A DNA stretch of 16,431 bases from Chloroflexota bacterium (GTDB lineage Bacteria > Chloroflexota > Limnocylindria > QHBO01). The notes below the pieces were generated by a model. That model ran no database searches, was not told the DNA's origin, and saw only the letters and a program-made list of their open reading frames with translations. The translations under genes were made by a program, and so were the position numbers. The stretch covers positions 1 to 16,431 of the forward strand of contig VBGQ01000065.1 in NCBI GenBank assembly GCA_005882055.1, in the 5' to 3' direction. Below, one piece after another: positions 1-6,519 of this stretch. The first letter of the stretch is position 1, and each line of letters starts with the position of its first letter.

Positions 1-1065
1 GACGGCGAACGATCCGATCGTCACGACTGCCCAGAGAAGGAGCGCCACCGGCAGGTTCTGCTTCACCACGCTGAAACGGAACGACGGCGTCATCCAGCCA
101 AAACGCAGCAAGAGCAGGTGAATGATGAACACGCCCAGGCTGAGCTCGCCCAGGCGCCTCATGGGCGCCTGGAAGGGCGGGCTTGCCAGCCGGCTTGCGG
201 GGTTCACCAGGCTGCGCCCGATGACGAAGATGCTCACGGCGGTTAGCGCGACCGGCAGGCCCTGGTAGCCGCCGCCGAGCAGGACCGCGAGAGCCGGGAC
301 CTTCGCGCCAATCGCGTACTGCCAGACGACGAGGGCGTTCGCCGCGACGAAGACGCCAGTGGCGCCCAGCAGATTGCGCCCTCCCAGCACAACGTCGCGG
401 AGCGCGTAGCCGATGATGAAGTAGCCGATGTATGGGATGAACAGCGTCAGGGCGGCCGGTTGCCAGATCGCGGTGGGCGCGCCAGCCAAGGCAAGGATCT
501 GGGCGCCACCGCGGACCGCCCACATGAAGCCGATGCCTGCGACGCCGATGACCAGCAGTCCACCGCGCGTCCGATCAGCGAGGGCCGAGCGCAGCAGCGG
601 GGTGATCAGGTAGAGGCCCAGGATGATCCAGAAGAAGTACAGCTGAACATAAACGGTGGCGTGCAGGAGGTCGGCCACCACACGGGGCACGGTGAGCGGC
701 TCGTGTAGCCACCGGAAGCGCACGAGCAGGTAGCCCACGTGCGCGACCACCAGCGGGATGGCGATCCGCTGCAGCCGTCGAGCGTAGAAGGCCCGCGCCC
801 CTTCCCCAGGCCGCGACTCGAGCAGCAGTGCCCCGCTGACCATGATGAAGACCGGCACCGCCCAGGAGGAGCCCAGGTCGAGCGCGGTGCCTGCCCACCA
901 GGTTGCCGAGAACCGGATTGCCGGGTTGCCCACGATTCCCGAGAGCGTGTGGATGAGCACCACCCCGCTCATGGCCGCGACCCGCAGGTATGAGGCGAAG
1001 GCGAAACTTCGGCCCGCGTCGTCGCGACGGCTGACCTGGTGACGCGGGAGGTTGCTGGCGGCCAT
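1..1065 (-). CDS. Acyltransferase-3 family integral membrane protein (C-terminus outside the window)
   Basis: The frame is open from an ATG at 1065 to the window edge, giving 355 codons with no stop, so the C-terminus lies outside. A GGGAGG Shine-Dalgarno sits just upstream of the ATG. The N-terminus has the acyltransferase-3 signature: LRVAAMSGVVLIHT (residues 27-40, with the conserved His39), PVFIMVSGALLLE (71-83) and FYARRLQRIAIPL (93-105). Many hydrophobic helices follow (for example YFFWIILGLYLITPLLR, 143-159). Members move acyl groups onto carbohydrates or other envelope molecules at the cytoplasmic membrane (WecH/OpgC/NodX-type proteins). The substrate cannot be read from the sequence, and no polysaccharide genes are visible nearby. 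It is divergent from the CcoN-like gene, with 211 bases between. The family call is firm; the function is open. Confidence 0.9.
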   Translation of the reverse strand, partial: MAASNLPRHQVSRRDDAGRSFAFASYLRVAAMSGVVLIHTLSGIVGNPAIRFSATWWAGTALDLGSSWAVPVFIMVSGALLLESRPGEGARAFYARRLQRIAIPLVVAHVGYLLVRFRWLHEPLTVPRVVADLLHATVYVQLYFFWIILGLYLITPLLRSALADRTRGGLLVIGVAGIGFMWAVRGGAQILALAGAPTAIWQPAALTLFIPYIGYFIIGYALRDVVLGGRNLLGATGVFVAANALVVWQYAIGAKVPALAVLLGGGYQGLPVALTAVSIFVIGRSLVNPASRLASPPFQAPMRRLGELSLGVFIIHLLLLRFGWMTPSFRFSVVKQNLPVALLLWAVVTIGSFAV

Positions 1066-1276
1066 CGTCCTCCCAGGGGTGGGGCTTCTGGGACTCTATC
1101 AGCGGTCTGGCGGCCCCGCCGCCTGAACCGCGACGCAGGGCTCGCCTCGATGGGGTCCGCTAGAATGCTGAACAGGTGGCGCATGAGCTCGAGGGCCGTT
1201 CTTCGGAGCCTCGCGTCACGGACTTCCCGTCTCGTTCCCGACGCATGACAGCGCCCGGAGGGTCGATCCCGCAGAG
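1066..1276. other. Divergent intergenic region
   Basis: This 211-base gap separates two divergent starts and should hold promoters for both. On the + strand a TAGAAT at 1161-1166 resembles a -10 box, but I see no good -35 at 16-18 bases upstream. GGAGGG at 1257-1262 is the best Shine-Dalgarno candidate for the + strand gene, although its 14-base spacing to the ATG is long. A tiny ATG frame (1245-1280, 11 codons plus stop) ends by overlapping the next start as ATGA, but it has no Shine-Dalgarno and may be chance. Confidence 0.35.
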
Positions 1277-2746
1277 ATGACCAGGAAGCTGCGTCCATAC
1301 GACGAGCCGCCAAAGCGCCGACGATCGCTCATCCCCGACGCCCCGGACAGCGCCGCGGGCCTCTTCCTGGTGGTGGCCATCCTCTGGCTGCTCGCCGCGG
1401 CCGGGATCGGGATGCTGGCGGCCGCCGAGCGCCTCTTCCCCGACGTGCTCAAGGTCGCCTTCAACGTGCCATTCGGCTCCGGGATCGGGGTCGAGATCAC
1501 GCGTGCCAACGTCGATCGCGCCTTCGTCGACGCGCTCGTCTATGGCTGGCTGAGCAACGCAGCATTCGCCGCGATCTTCTTTGTGACCCCCCGCCTAACG
1601 GGTGCACGCCTGGCGAGTGACGCCGTCGCGAACATGGGGCTCGCCGCATGGAACCTCGCGGTGGCGGCGGGCATCGCCCTCCTCTGCGTGAAGGGCGCCT
1701 CCAGCGTGGGGAGCCTCGCCGAGTTCCCGCTGCTGGTGAAGGGGCTTGCGCTGCTCGGGCTATTGGCGGTGAATGGCGCCTTCTGGCGCACCCTCCTCCC
1801 GATTCGCGGGCTGCCCTACATCAGCCTTCTCTACTTCGGGATCGGTCTGCTGGCGCTGCTCGGTCTCTTCGCGTTGTCCGCGATTCCCGGTGTGATCAGC
1901 CTGGGCACGACCAACGACCAGCTGCTCTGGGCATTCACCGCGCGCGGCGTCCTCACCTACTGGATCCTGGGCGCCACCATCGGGACGCTCTATTACGTTG
2001 TCCCTCGCGCAACGCGCAACCCCCTCTACTCGAGCGGGCTGGCGCTGCTCGCCTTCCTGGGCTGGCTCGCATTCGCCGGATTGTCGGCGATCGGTGCGCT
2101 GGTCGACCCATCCGTCCCATACGTGATCACCTCGCTCGGCCAGGCGGGCACGTTGCTGCTCCTGGCGCCGACCCTTCTGGCGATCGCCAACCTGCTGGCC
2201 ACCATCAGCGGCCGCTGGTCATTGATCCTCTCTCCCGGCGTAATCCAGTTCGCGACCGCGTCCGTGGCCTTCCTCTTCGTCACCGCCCTGCTCGAGAGCG
2301 TGGGCGCGCTTCGCGGCGTGCAACGGCTGACGGCGGGTACCGATTGGGAGCTGGGCGTCCTGGTGCTCGGCCTGCTGGGTGGCTCCACGTTCGCGTTCTT
2401 TGCATTCGCCGATCACGCGCTGCCGCGCATCCTGCGCAAGGGCTGGGGAGAGAACGTTCTTGTCCATGGGCAGCTGTGGGCCGCCCTCGCGGGCGCCGTC
2501 CTCGCCGGATTCGCGATGATCGCGAGCGGGCTCGTCGAGGGCTCGATCCTGGCTGAAGGCGGTGCGCCTGACCCGTCCAACCTGATGCTGCTGGCCTTTC
2601 GCATCGCGGCAGGGGGAGGCCTGAGCCTGGTGGCGTTGGGTGGCTTCGCGTTGCTCGTGAACGTGTTCCTGCTCTATACCGAGGGGCGGCCGGCCCAGTA
2701 CGCGCTGCCCTCGTCCGAGAGTGCGCCCGCGGCGGCGGGCCACTGA
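1277..2746 (+). CDS. CcoN-like heme-copper oxidase subunit I homolog lacking all heme and copper ligands
   Basis: The 489-residue protein has about 12 hydrophobic helices and aligns along its length with cbb3-type subunit I as I recall that family. Shared landmarks are DALVYG (85-90, family NAVIYG), YYVVPR plus NPLYSSGLA (239-256, family YYFVPK and RPVYSYRLS), the proline at 298 before SGRW (311-314) and TDWELG (355-360, family TDWTVG). The ligand positions are not histidine: low-spin heme F83 and V363, CuB about R223, S270 and A271, high-spin heme V361. Only three histidines exist (380, 397, 489), none at a ligand site. Oxygen or NO reduction is therefore very unlikely. The 4-base gap to a cytochrome c gene suggests the two act together in the membrane. 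There is no subunit II or CcoO gene here. The homology is confident; the role is unknown. Confidence 0.8.
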   Translation: MTRKLRPYDEPPKRRRSLIPDAPDSAAGLFLVVAILWLLAAAGIGMLAAAERLFPDVLKVAFNVPFGSGIGVEITRANVDRAFVDALVYGWLSNAAFAAIFFVTPRLTGARLASDAVANMGLAAWNLAVAAGIALLCVKGASSVGSLAEFPLLVKGLALLGLLAVNGAFWRTLLPIRGLPYISLLYFGIGLLALLGLFALSAIPGVISLGTTNDQLLWAFTARGVLTYWILGATIGTLYYVVPRATRNPLYSSGLALLAFLGWLAFAGLSAIGALVDPSVPYVITSLGQAGTLLLLAPTLLAIANLLATISGRWSLILSPGVIQFATASVAFLFVTALLESVGALRGVQRLTAGTDWELGVLVLGLLGGSTFAFFAFADHALPRILRKGWGENVLVHGQLWAALAGAVLAGFAMIASGLVEGSILAEGGAPDPSNLMLLAFRIAAGGGLSLVALGGFALLVNVFLLYTEGRPAQYALPSSESAPAAAGH

Positions 2747-2750
2747 GCTG

Positions 2751-3224
2751 ATGACACCGCATGCGCCCATCTCCGCCCGCCCGGGACTCCCCGGCTGGGC
2801 GGTTGGCCTGACCGTGTTCGTGCTCCTGGTGGGTGGGGTCTACGTGGGATCGAACCTATCGGGCAGCAACCCGCCCATCGCGGGTGCGCCCTCCGCGTCC
2901 CCTGGTGGCGGCGGGGGATCGGGCGCTGCGCTGGCGCTCATCAACCAGGCGGGATGCAAGGCCTGCCACGGGCCGGATCTCGGCGGGGTGCCGCCCACCT
3001 TCCCCGACCTGCACGGGCTCCAGGGCGGACCGACGGTCGACAATCTCAAGCAGCTCGGCCAGCAGCATCCCAAGGACTGGATGAACATCTGGATCGCGGG
3101 CACTGATCCCGCCGTCTCCGATCCGGCGATGCGCAAGGGGATGCCGGTCTTCGGCGGTCCTCCCTACAACCTCAGCCCGCAGCAGATCGATACCGTCGTC
3201 AAGTACCTGCTCACCCTGAAGTGA
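2751..3224 (+). CDS. Membrane-anchored mono-heme cytochrome c
   Basis: This 157-residue protein has an uncleaved-looking N-terminal membrane helix (about 14-33), then a Gly/Ser/Pro-rich flexible linker (35-60) and a class I cytochrome c domain. The heme-binding CKACH is at residues 69-73, and the likely axial methionine is M131 in KGMPVFGG. The C-terminal helix (LSPQQIDTVVKYLLTL) is typical. The heme domain should lie on the outer face of the membrane and carry electrons. I start it at the ATG four bases after the upstream stop rather than at an in-frame ATG 30 bases earlier, which would overlap that gene. It sits between the ligand-less CcoN homolog and the NnrE gene, whose GTG overlaps its stop. 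Unlike its upstream partner, this protein appears redox competent. Confidence 0.9.
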   Translation: MTPHAPISARPGLPGWAVGLTVFVLLVGGVYVGSNLSGSNPPIAGAPSASPGGGGGSGAALALINQAGCKACHGPDLGGVPPTFPDLHGLQGGPTVDNLKQLGQQHPKDWMNIWIAGTDPAVSDPAMRKGMPVFGGPPYNLSPQQIDTVVKYLLTLK

Positions 3225-4189
3225 CCGATGCGGCCGCCTCGCCGGCCGGACCACCCTCCGCCGGCGATCACCCGCGACGTGAGGTACCGGTCCTGATCGG
3301 GGCGGCCGAGATGGCCGACATCGATGCAGCGGCACAGCGCCTGGGGCTCAGCGAGGACGCTCTCATGGAGAGCGCCGGAGCGGCGGTCACCGAGCTGGCG
3401 GCGGTGGAGCTGGGCCGGCTGACGGAATCCCTCGAGGGCCCGGGCGGCGCGCTCACCGAGCCCCCATTGGTGGTGGTTCTGTGCGGCCCGGGGAACAACG
3501 GCGGAGATGGTTTCGTCGCGGCGCGCCGACTCGCTGCGGCGGGACATCGCGTCCTCGTGGTCCTGGTTGGCGACGCGTCGAGGATCGGCGTCGGGGGAGA
3601 GGCGGCCGGCCATGGCCATGCCGCTGCGCACAACTGGACGGTCCTGCAGGCCATTGCGTCTTCGAACAGCCTGGAGCTCTTTGTGGCTCCAACGCCCGAA
3701 CTACTGCTCAAGCTACGGCCGCGCCTCTCGCCCGCGACGCTGCTGATCGACGCCCTGCTCGGCAGCGGCGCGACGGGACCCCTGCGCGAGCCGGTGTCAA
3801 CCGCTGTCGACCTGGTGAATGCCATCCGCACGCACGCCCGCGCCGCCGGCCGTGGTTGCACGGTGCTGGCGGTGGACACCCCAACCCGCGTGGACCTGAC
3901 CAACGGCGGCCACTCGGACCCCGTCGTGCAGGCGGACCTGACGGTCACCTTCCATCGGGCCAAGGCAGGATTCGCGCTCGATCGCGAGGCGCGGGCGCTG
4001 GCGGGCCGCTACTTCGTGGCACCCATCGGCATCCCGCTGGAGGCCGAGGCGGGGATCGTCCCGCCCGACGGTGAGTGGCCGCCCGCGCGCATCACTCAGG
4101 TCACCTGGGACGAGCCCATCCCGCGCGAGGACCAGGGCTTCGTCCGCCCCGGCGGGGGCGTTGCAGCCGGTCCGGGCATCGACGAGTGA
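3221..4189 (+). CDS. nnrE: NAD(P)H-hydrate epimerase (YjeF N-terminal domain only)
   Basis: This protein repairs damaged, hydrated NAD(P)H by interconverting the R and S epimers before the dehydratase acts. GPGNNGGDGFVAARRL (89-104) is the hallmark nucleotide-binding motif of the YjeF_N fold. Other family landmarks are IDALLGSGATGPLREP (176-191), the aspartate D219 in VDTPTRVD and YFVAPIGIP (264-272). VDTPTRVD differs from the more usual VD-I/V-PSG-L/I-D, although the aspartate is kept. Many bacteria fuse this domain to the ADP-dependent dehydratase (NnrD). Here the protein ends at 322 residues with a Gly/Pro-rich tail and no kinase-fold domain, so the dehydratase must be elsewhere or absent. 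The start is a GTG overlapping the cytochrome c stop as GTGA, implying coupled translation. Confidence 0.87.
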   Translation: MTDAAASPAGPPSAGDHPRREVPVLIGAAEMADIDAAAQRLGLSEDALMESAGAAVTELAAVELGRLTESLEGPGGALTEPPLVVVLCGPGNNGGDGFVAARRLAAAGHRVLVVLVGDASRIGVGGEAAGHGHAAAHNWTVLQAIASSNSLELFVAPTPELLLKLRPRLSPATLLIDALLGSGATGPLREPVSTAVDLVNAIRTHARAAGRGCTVLAVDTPTRVDLTNGGHSDPVVQADLTVTFHRAKAGFALDREARALAGRYFVAPIGIPLEAEAGIVPPDGEWPPARITQVTWDEPIPREDQGFVRPGGGVAAGPGIDE

Positions 4190-4476
4190 CCGCTACCCGC
4201 GACGAGCGCCGGCGCTCGTTCGGACCCGTCGAGCGCCTGACCAGGCGCCGCTCGCGCTGGTACGACGCCGATGACTACCTCGCCCTGATCGGTACCTACT
4301 CGGACCACCTGACCCTGTCCCCCGAGCAGCGCGACAAGCTCTTCGCAGCGCTGCGGAGTCTGATTGACGAGCGCTTCGAAGGCCGCGTCCGACGCGAGTT
4401 CGAGGCGGCCTATACCTCGCCCGTCGCGCCGACGACTAGCGAGGAGGTTGGCCAGAGCCTGGCTTCTCGAGCGTGA
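4186..4476 (+). CDS. Short protein resembling the C-terminal end of a class I SAM methyltransferase
   Basis: A GTG overlapping the nnrE stop (GTGA) opens a 96-residue frame. Residues 25-76 (WYDADDYLALIGTYSDHL onwards, to FEAAYTSP) look like the C-terminal segment of SAM-dependent methyltransferases, which commonly read W...Y..yl.LL.TyS.h..L....r..L...i...I...FgG.v.r.Y. The Rossmann domain with the SAM-binding glycine loop is missing, and no such sequence precedes it because nnrE occupies that DNA. It cannot be a working methyltransferase alone. It may be a gene remnant left by deletion, or a small protein that kept its start by coupling. Its last 41 bases overlap the 3' end of pyrE on the other strand. 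The fragment assignment is from memory of the family and is moderate. Confidence 0.55.
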   Translation: MTATRDERRRSFGPVERLTRRRSRWYDADDYLALIGTYSDHLTLSPEQRDKLFAALRSLIDERFEGRVRREFEAAYTSPVAPTTSEEVGQSLASRA

Positions 4477-4992
4477 TGCCGGCGCGGCACAGCTCGCAGT
4501 CGGACGCCGCCCACGAAGGGATCTCGATCCGGCCTAGGGCATGCAGCGGGATCCCGAGCTCGACTGGCTCGCTCGAGCGGTCGACGATCACACAAGCTGC
4601 GAGCGGCTCGGGGCCGGCGGCTCATCGCCCGCAAGCGGCCAGCCCCGCCGCAGCGCGCGACCCGCCGGGGAGCCGTCACCCGCGGTTACCGGCTCGGCGA
4701 AGATGGCGCGCACCTCGCGGCCGTGGAGGCCCGAAAGCTGCCGCGCCACCTCGAAGGAGAGCAGCATGCCGCCGGTCGTGGGGCCGACGACCAGGGTCGG
4801 GCCGTACGGCGACAGCTCGGCCGCCATCCGGCGACAGATCTCGGACGTCAGCGACGGGTATTGGAGGACGAGGAACTTCTCCAGGTAGCGGCCCGAATGC
4901 CGGCCGCTCTTCAGCAGGAAGTGTCCCTCGCGCAGCGCGCCAGACTGCAGGAAGAGCTCTTCGATCGAGGCCTCCGCCAGGGCCGGCCGCAT
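4436..4992 (-). pseudogene. pyrE: Orotate phosphoribosyltransferase with internal deletion and frameshift
   Basis: From the ATG at 4992 the frame reads as PyrE: IEELFLQSGALREGHFLLKSG, then LVVGPTTGGMLLSFEVARQL and AIFAEP up to LRRGWPLAGDE. It then runs into unrelated sequence and stops at 4588-4590. The true C-terminus resumes in another frame (AAGPEPLAACVIVDRSSEP, through the family-typical CELCRAG, to the TAG at 4436-4438). What is missing between is the PRPP-binding loop, family consensus VVxDVxTTGGS, and its surroundings, an estimated 25-30 codons. The break lies near 4612-4632. A protein from this locus could not bind PRPP to make orotidine monophosphate. It is the last gene of the pyr unit, four bases after the 278-aa gene. 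A metagenomic assembly error is possible, though a loss of this size is larger than a usual base-call error. Confidence 0.85.
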
Positions 4993-4996
4993 CGGT

Positions 4997-5833
4997 CTAT
5001 TCGTAGACAGCCGAGAAGTCGACGTGCGGGTAGCGCTCGCCCAGCGCCTCGGTGACCCAGGCCAGCACGTCAGCGGGGTCGTAGAAGTCCGCAACCACCC
5101 GGGCATCGGTCACCGTCAGGCCCGCTCGATGCGCCTCGCCGGGCTGCGCGCTGCCTGCGGGCAGATCGGTCAGGTCCAGGCTCGTCTCGAAACGCCCATC
5201 GGCGCGGAGCATCAGCGTGTCATCTGGCTCGTCGACCAGGACCAGATCGCCCACGCGACCGAGCACCTCCTCGGCGTTGGCGGTGAACTCGCGCAGGGCC
5301 TGCGTCTGCTGCGTGGCGATCTGGGACCGATAGGCGTCGGCCAGCTGCCAGAGCCGTTGAGCGGCGAGCGTCTCCTGCTGCTGGGGCGGCAGGCCCCGCT
5401 GCCAGTCCTCGCTGCCCTCCTCGACGCCGGCGGGTTCCGGGGTTGCCGACTCGTCCTTCTGGAGCTCATCGGCTGGCAGCAGGTGGGCCGCGGGATCACG
5501 CGCCGCGTCGATGAGCCACGCGAAGATATCGGCCGGGTTGTAGAGCTCGATGATCTCGGAGACGGCCTCCACCACCTGCTCCTCGTCGTACCACTCGTTG
5601 TCCGCGGGGTCCTGGTAGGTGAGGCGCGTGGTCCACGTCTCGTCCGAGGGGTGGTAGACGAGATGGTCCTGGTCGTCGTCGACGAGGACGATGGTGCCGA
5701 CCTCCGCGAGGCGCTTGCGGTTGGCATCCAGGAAGCGGCGCAGCTGCTCGGTCGACTCGTACAGGAAATCCCTCCGCTCGAGCTCTGCCTCCTCGGCGAG
5801 CTGGCGGAGGGCCTCGATCCTGGGCGAGGTCAC
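4997..5833 (-). CDS. Uncharacterised acidic protein with two copies of one domain
   Basis: I do not recognise a named family. The 278-residue protein is acidic and soluble, with no signal or membrane segment. Residues 31-110 and 180-263 are diverged copies of one unit: each has LRxF, then VG-x-I/L-VLVD, a beta-rich middle that often ends in strand-like acidic sequence, and a closing YxPADxxAWxxxA helix (YNPADIFAWLIDAA and YDPADVLAWVTEAL). A charged Glu/Gln-rich linker (120-160) separates them. The GTG start at 5833 overlaps the stop of the upstream 108-aa gene (GTGA), and sequence further upstream in this frame is out-of-frame reading of that gene. pyrE begins four bases after the stop. The position inside a pyr unit suggests co-expression only; no catalytic motif is visible. 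Confidence 0.8.
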   Translation of the reverse strand: MTSPRIEALRQLAEEAELERRDFLYESTEQLRRFLDANRKRLAEVGTIVLVDDDQDHLVYHPSDETWTTRLTYQDPADNEWYDEEQVVEAVSEIIELYNPADIFAWLIDAARDPAAHLLPADELQKDESATPEPAGVEEGSEDWQRGLPPQQQETLAAQRLWQLADAYRSQIATQQTQALREFTANAEEVLGRVGDLVLVDEPDDTLMLRADGRFETSLDLTDLPAGSAQPGEAHRAGLTVTDARVVADFYDPADVLAWVTEALGERYPHVDFSAVYE

Positions 5834-6156
5834 GGCTTGTACACGAAGTCCGGACCCATCCGCTCTCGCAGGAAGATGATGTGCTTCTTCTCGAAGATCG
5901 ACTCCGCGATGCGGTGGCCAAGCCCGCGCGCCGAAGGATCGGCGTAGAGGCGATCGAGGACCGCGTAGCTGGGCAGGTCGATGATGACCAGGTTGTTCCA
6001 GTCGGATCCCTCGGTGACGTTGAACCAGCCCAGGAATCGGATCCCGAACTCGGCCTCGTAGCGGCGCATGGTTCGCGGGAAGAAGTGGCGCATCGAGCGC
6101 TTGAAGAGCATGTCCCGCCCGCGCCGCACGTTGAAGAAGGTCGCCATCAGCGGCAT
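5830..6156 (-). CDS. Conserved-looking 108-residue protein of unknown function
   Basis: This is a small basic N-terminus (MRHFFPRTMRRYEAEFGIR, 22-40) followed by FLGWFNVTEGSDWNNLVIID (41-60) and a second half rich in helix (LPSYAVLDRLYADP, then RIAESIFEKKHIIFLRERM). The alternation of strand and helix over about 100 residues is compatible with a ferredoxin-like dimeric alpha/beta barrel of the ABM/NIPSNAP sort, but I cannot point to a diagnostic motif, so this is only a suggestion. The start is the ATG that overlaps the previous stop by one base (TGATG). An in-frame ATG three codons later is possible. The stop overlaps the next GTG. Its tight coupling on both sides argues that it is a real gene. 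Confidence 0.75.
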   Translation of the reverse strand: MPLMATFFNVRRGRDMLFKRSMRHFFPRTMRRYEAEFGIRFLGWFNVTEGSDWNNLVIIDLPSYAVLDRLYADPSARGLGHRIAESIFEKKHIIFLRERMGPDFVYKP

Positions 6157-6518
6157 CAGGCGCCGTCACCCTCTTCTGGGTCAGTCGCCGCTCCGGGTTC
6201 CTTGTCGTCCGGGACCGATGACGCCTCGGCCGAGCTGATCACCATGGGCTCAAGCGCCACGCCGATGCTCCGACCCCGCCCGCGACGGCGGTCCGCGAAG
6301 AAGACGCGCAGCAGGAAGACCGCGGTCATGCTCACCAGGAAGAGCAGTCCGAGATCGATGAAGAGCAGGAGCCCCAGCAGCCAGACCGGCCAGCTGAAGG
6401 TGAAGACGCCCACCGGGATGAGCAGGAGGATGATCGCGAACAGCGAAGCCAGAACCGCGAACTCCGTGAAGCTCGGCCCTTCGTTGGGATCCAATTCCTC
6501 GTTGGCTCGAATCGACAT
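6156..6518 (-). CDS. Small two-helix membrane protein
   Basis: This 120-residue protein has a charged N-terminus and two adjacent hydrophobic helices (about 19-40 and 44-72). A basic stop-transfer run follows (RVFFADRRRGRGR, 71-83), then an acidic, disordered-looking C-terminal tail ending in DPEEGDGA. Positive-inside reasoning places the tail in the cytoplasm, and the short connection between helices suggests a hairpin. I chose the ATG one base after the LarC-like stop; another ATG 42 bases upstream would overlap that gene deeply. I do not recognise the family. It is in the middle of the pyr transcription unit, next to soluble proteins of unknown role, and could anchor them, which is speculation. 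Confidence 0.72.
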   Translation of the reverse strand: MSIRANEELDPNEGPSFTEFAVLASLFAIILLLIPVGVFTFSWPVWLLGLLLFIDLGLLFLVSMTAVFLLRVFFADRRRGRGRSIGVALEPMVISSAEASSVPDDKEPGAATDPEEGDGA

Positions 6519-6519
6519 G

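Noticed and set aside
1161..1166. TAGAAT as a firm promoter for the CcoN-like cluster
   Set aside because: No credible -35 lies at the right distance; it is kept only as a possibility in the intergenic entry.
1245..1280. Tiny frame MTAPGGSIPQR overlapping the CcoN-like start as ATGA
   Set aside because: It resembles the pyr leader arrangement but has no Shine-Dalgarno upstream and only 11 codons, so chance is likely.
5024..5947. A 307-codon open frame on the + strand opposite the 278-aa gene
   Set aside because: It is an antisense shadow produced by high GC; the minus-strand frames have family-like internal repeats, overlapping starts and stops, and coherent protein composition.
5834..6169. 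A longer N-terminus for the 278-aa gene, starting at 6169
   Set aside because: The added sequence is out-of-frame reading of the 108-aa gene; the GTG at 5833 forms a GTGA overlap typical of this window.
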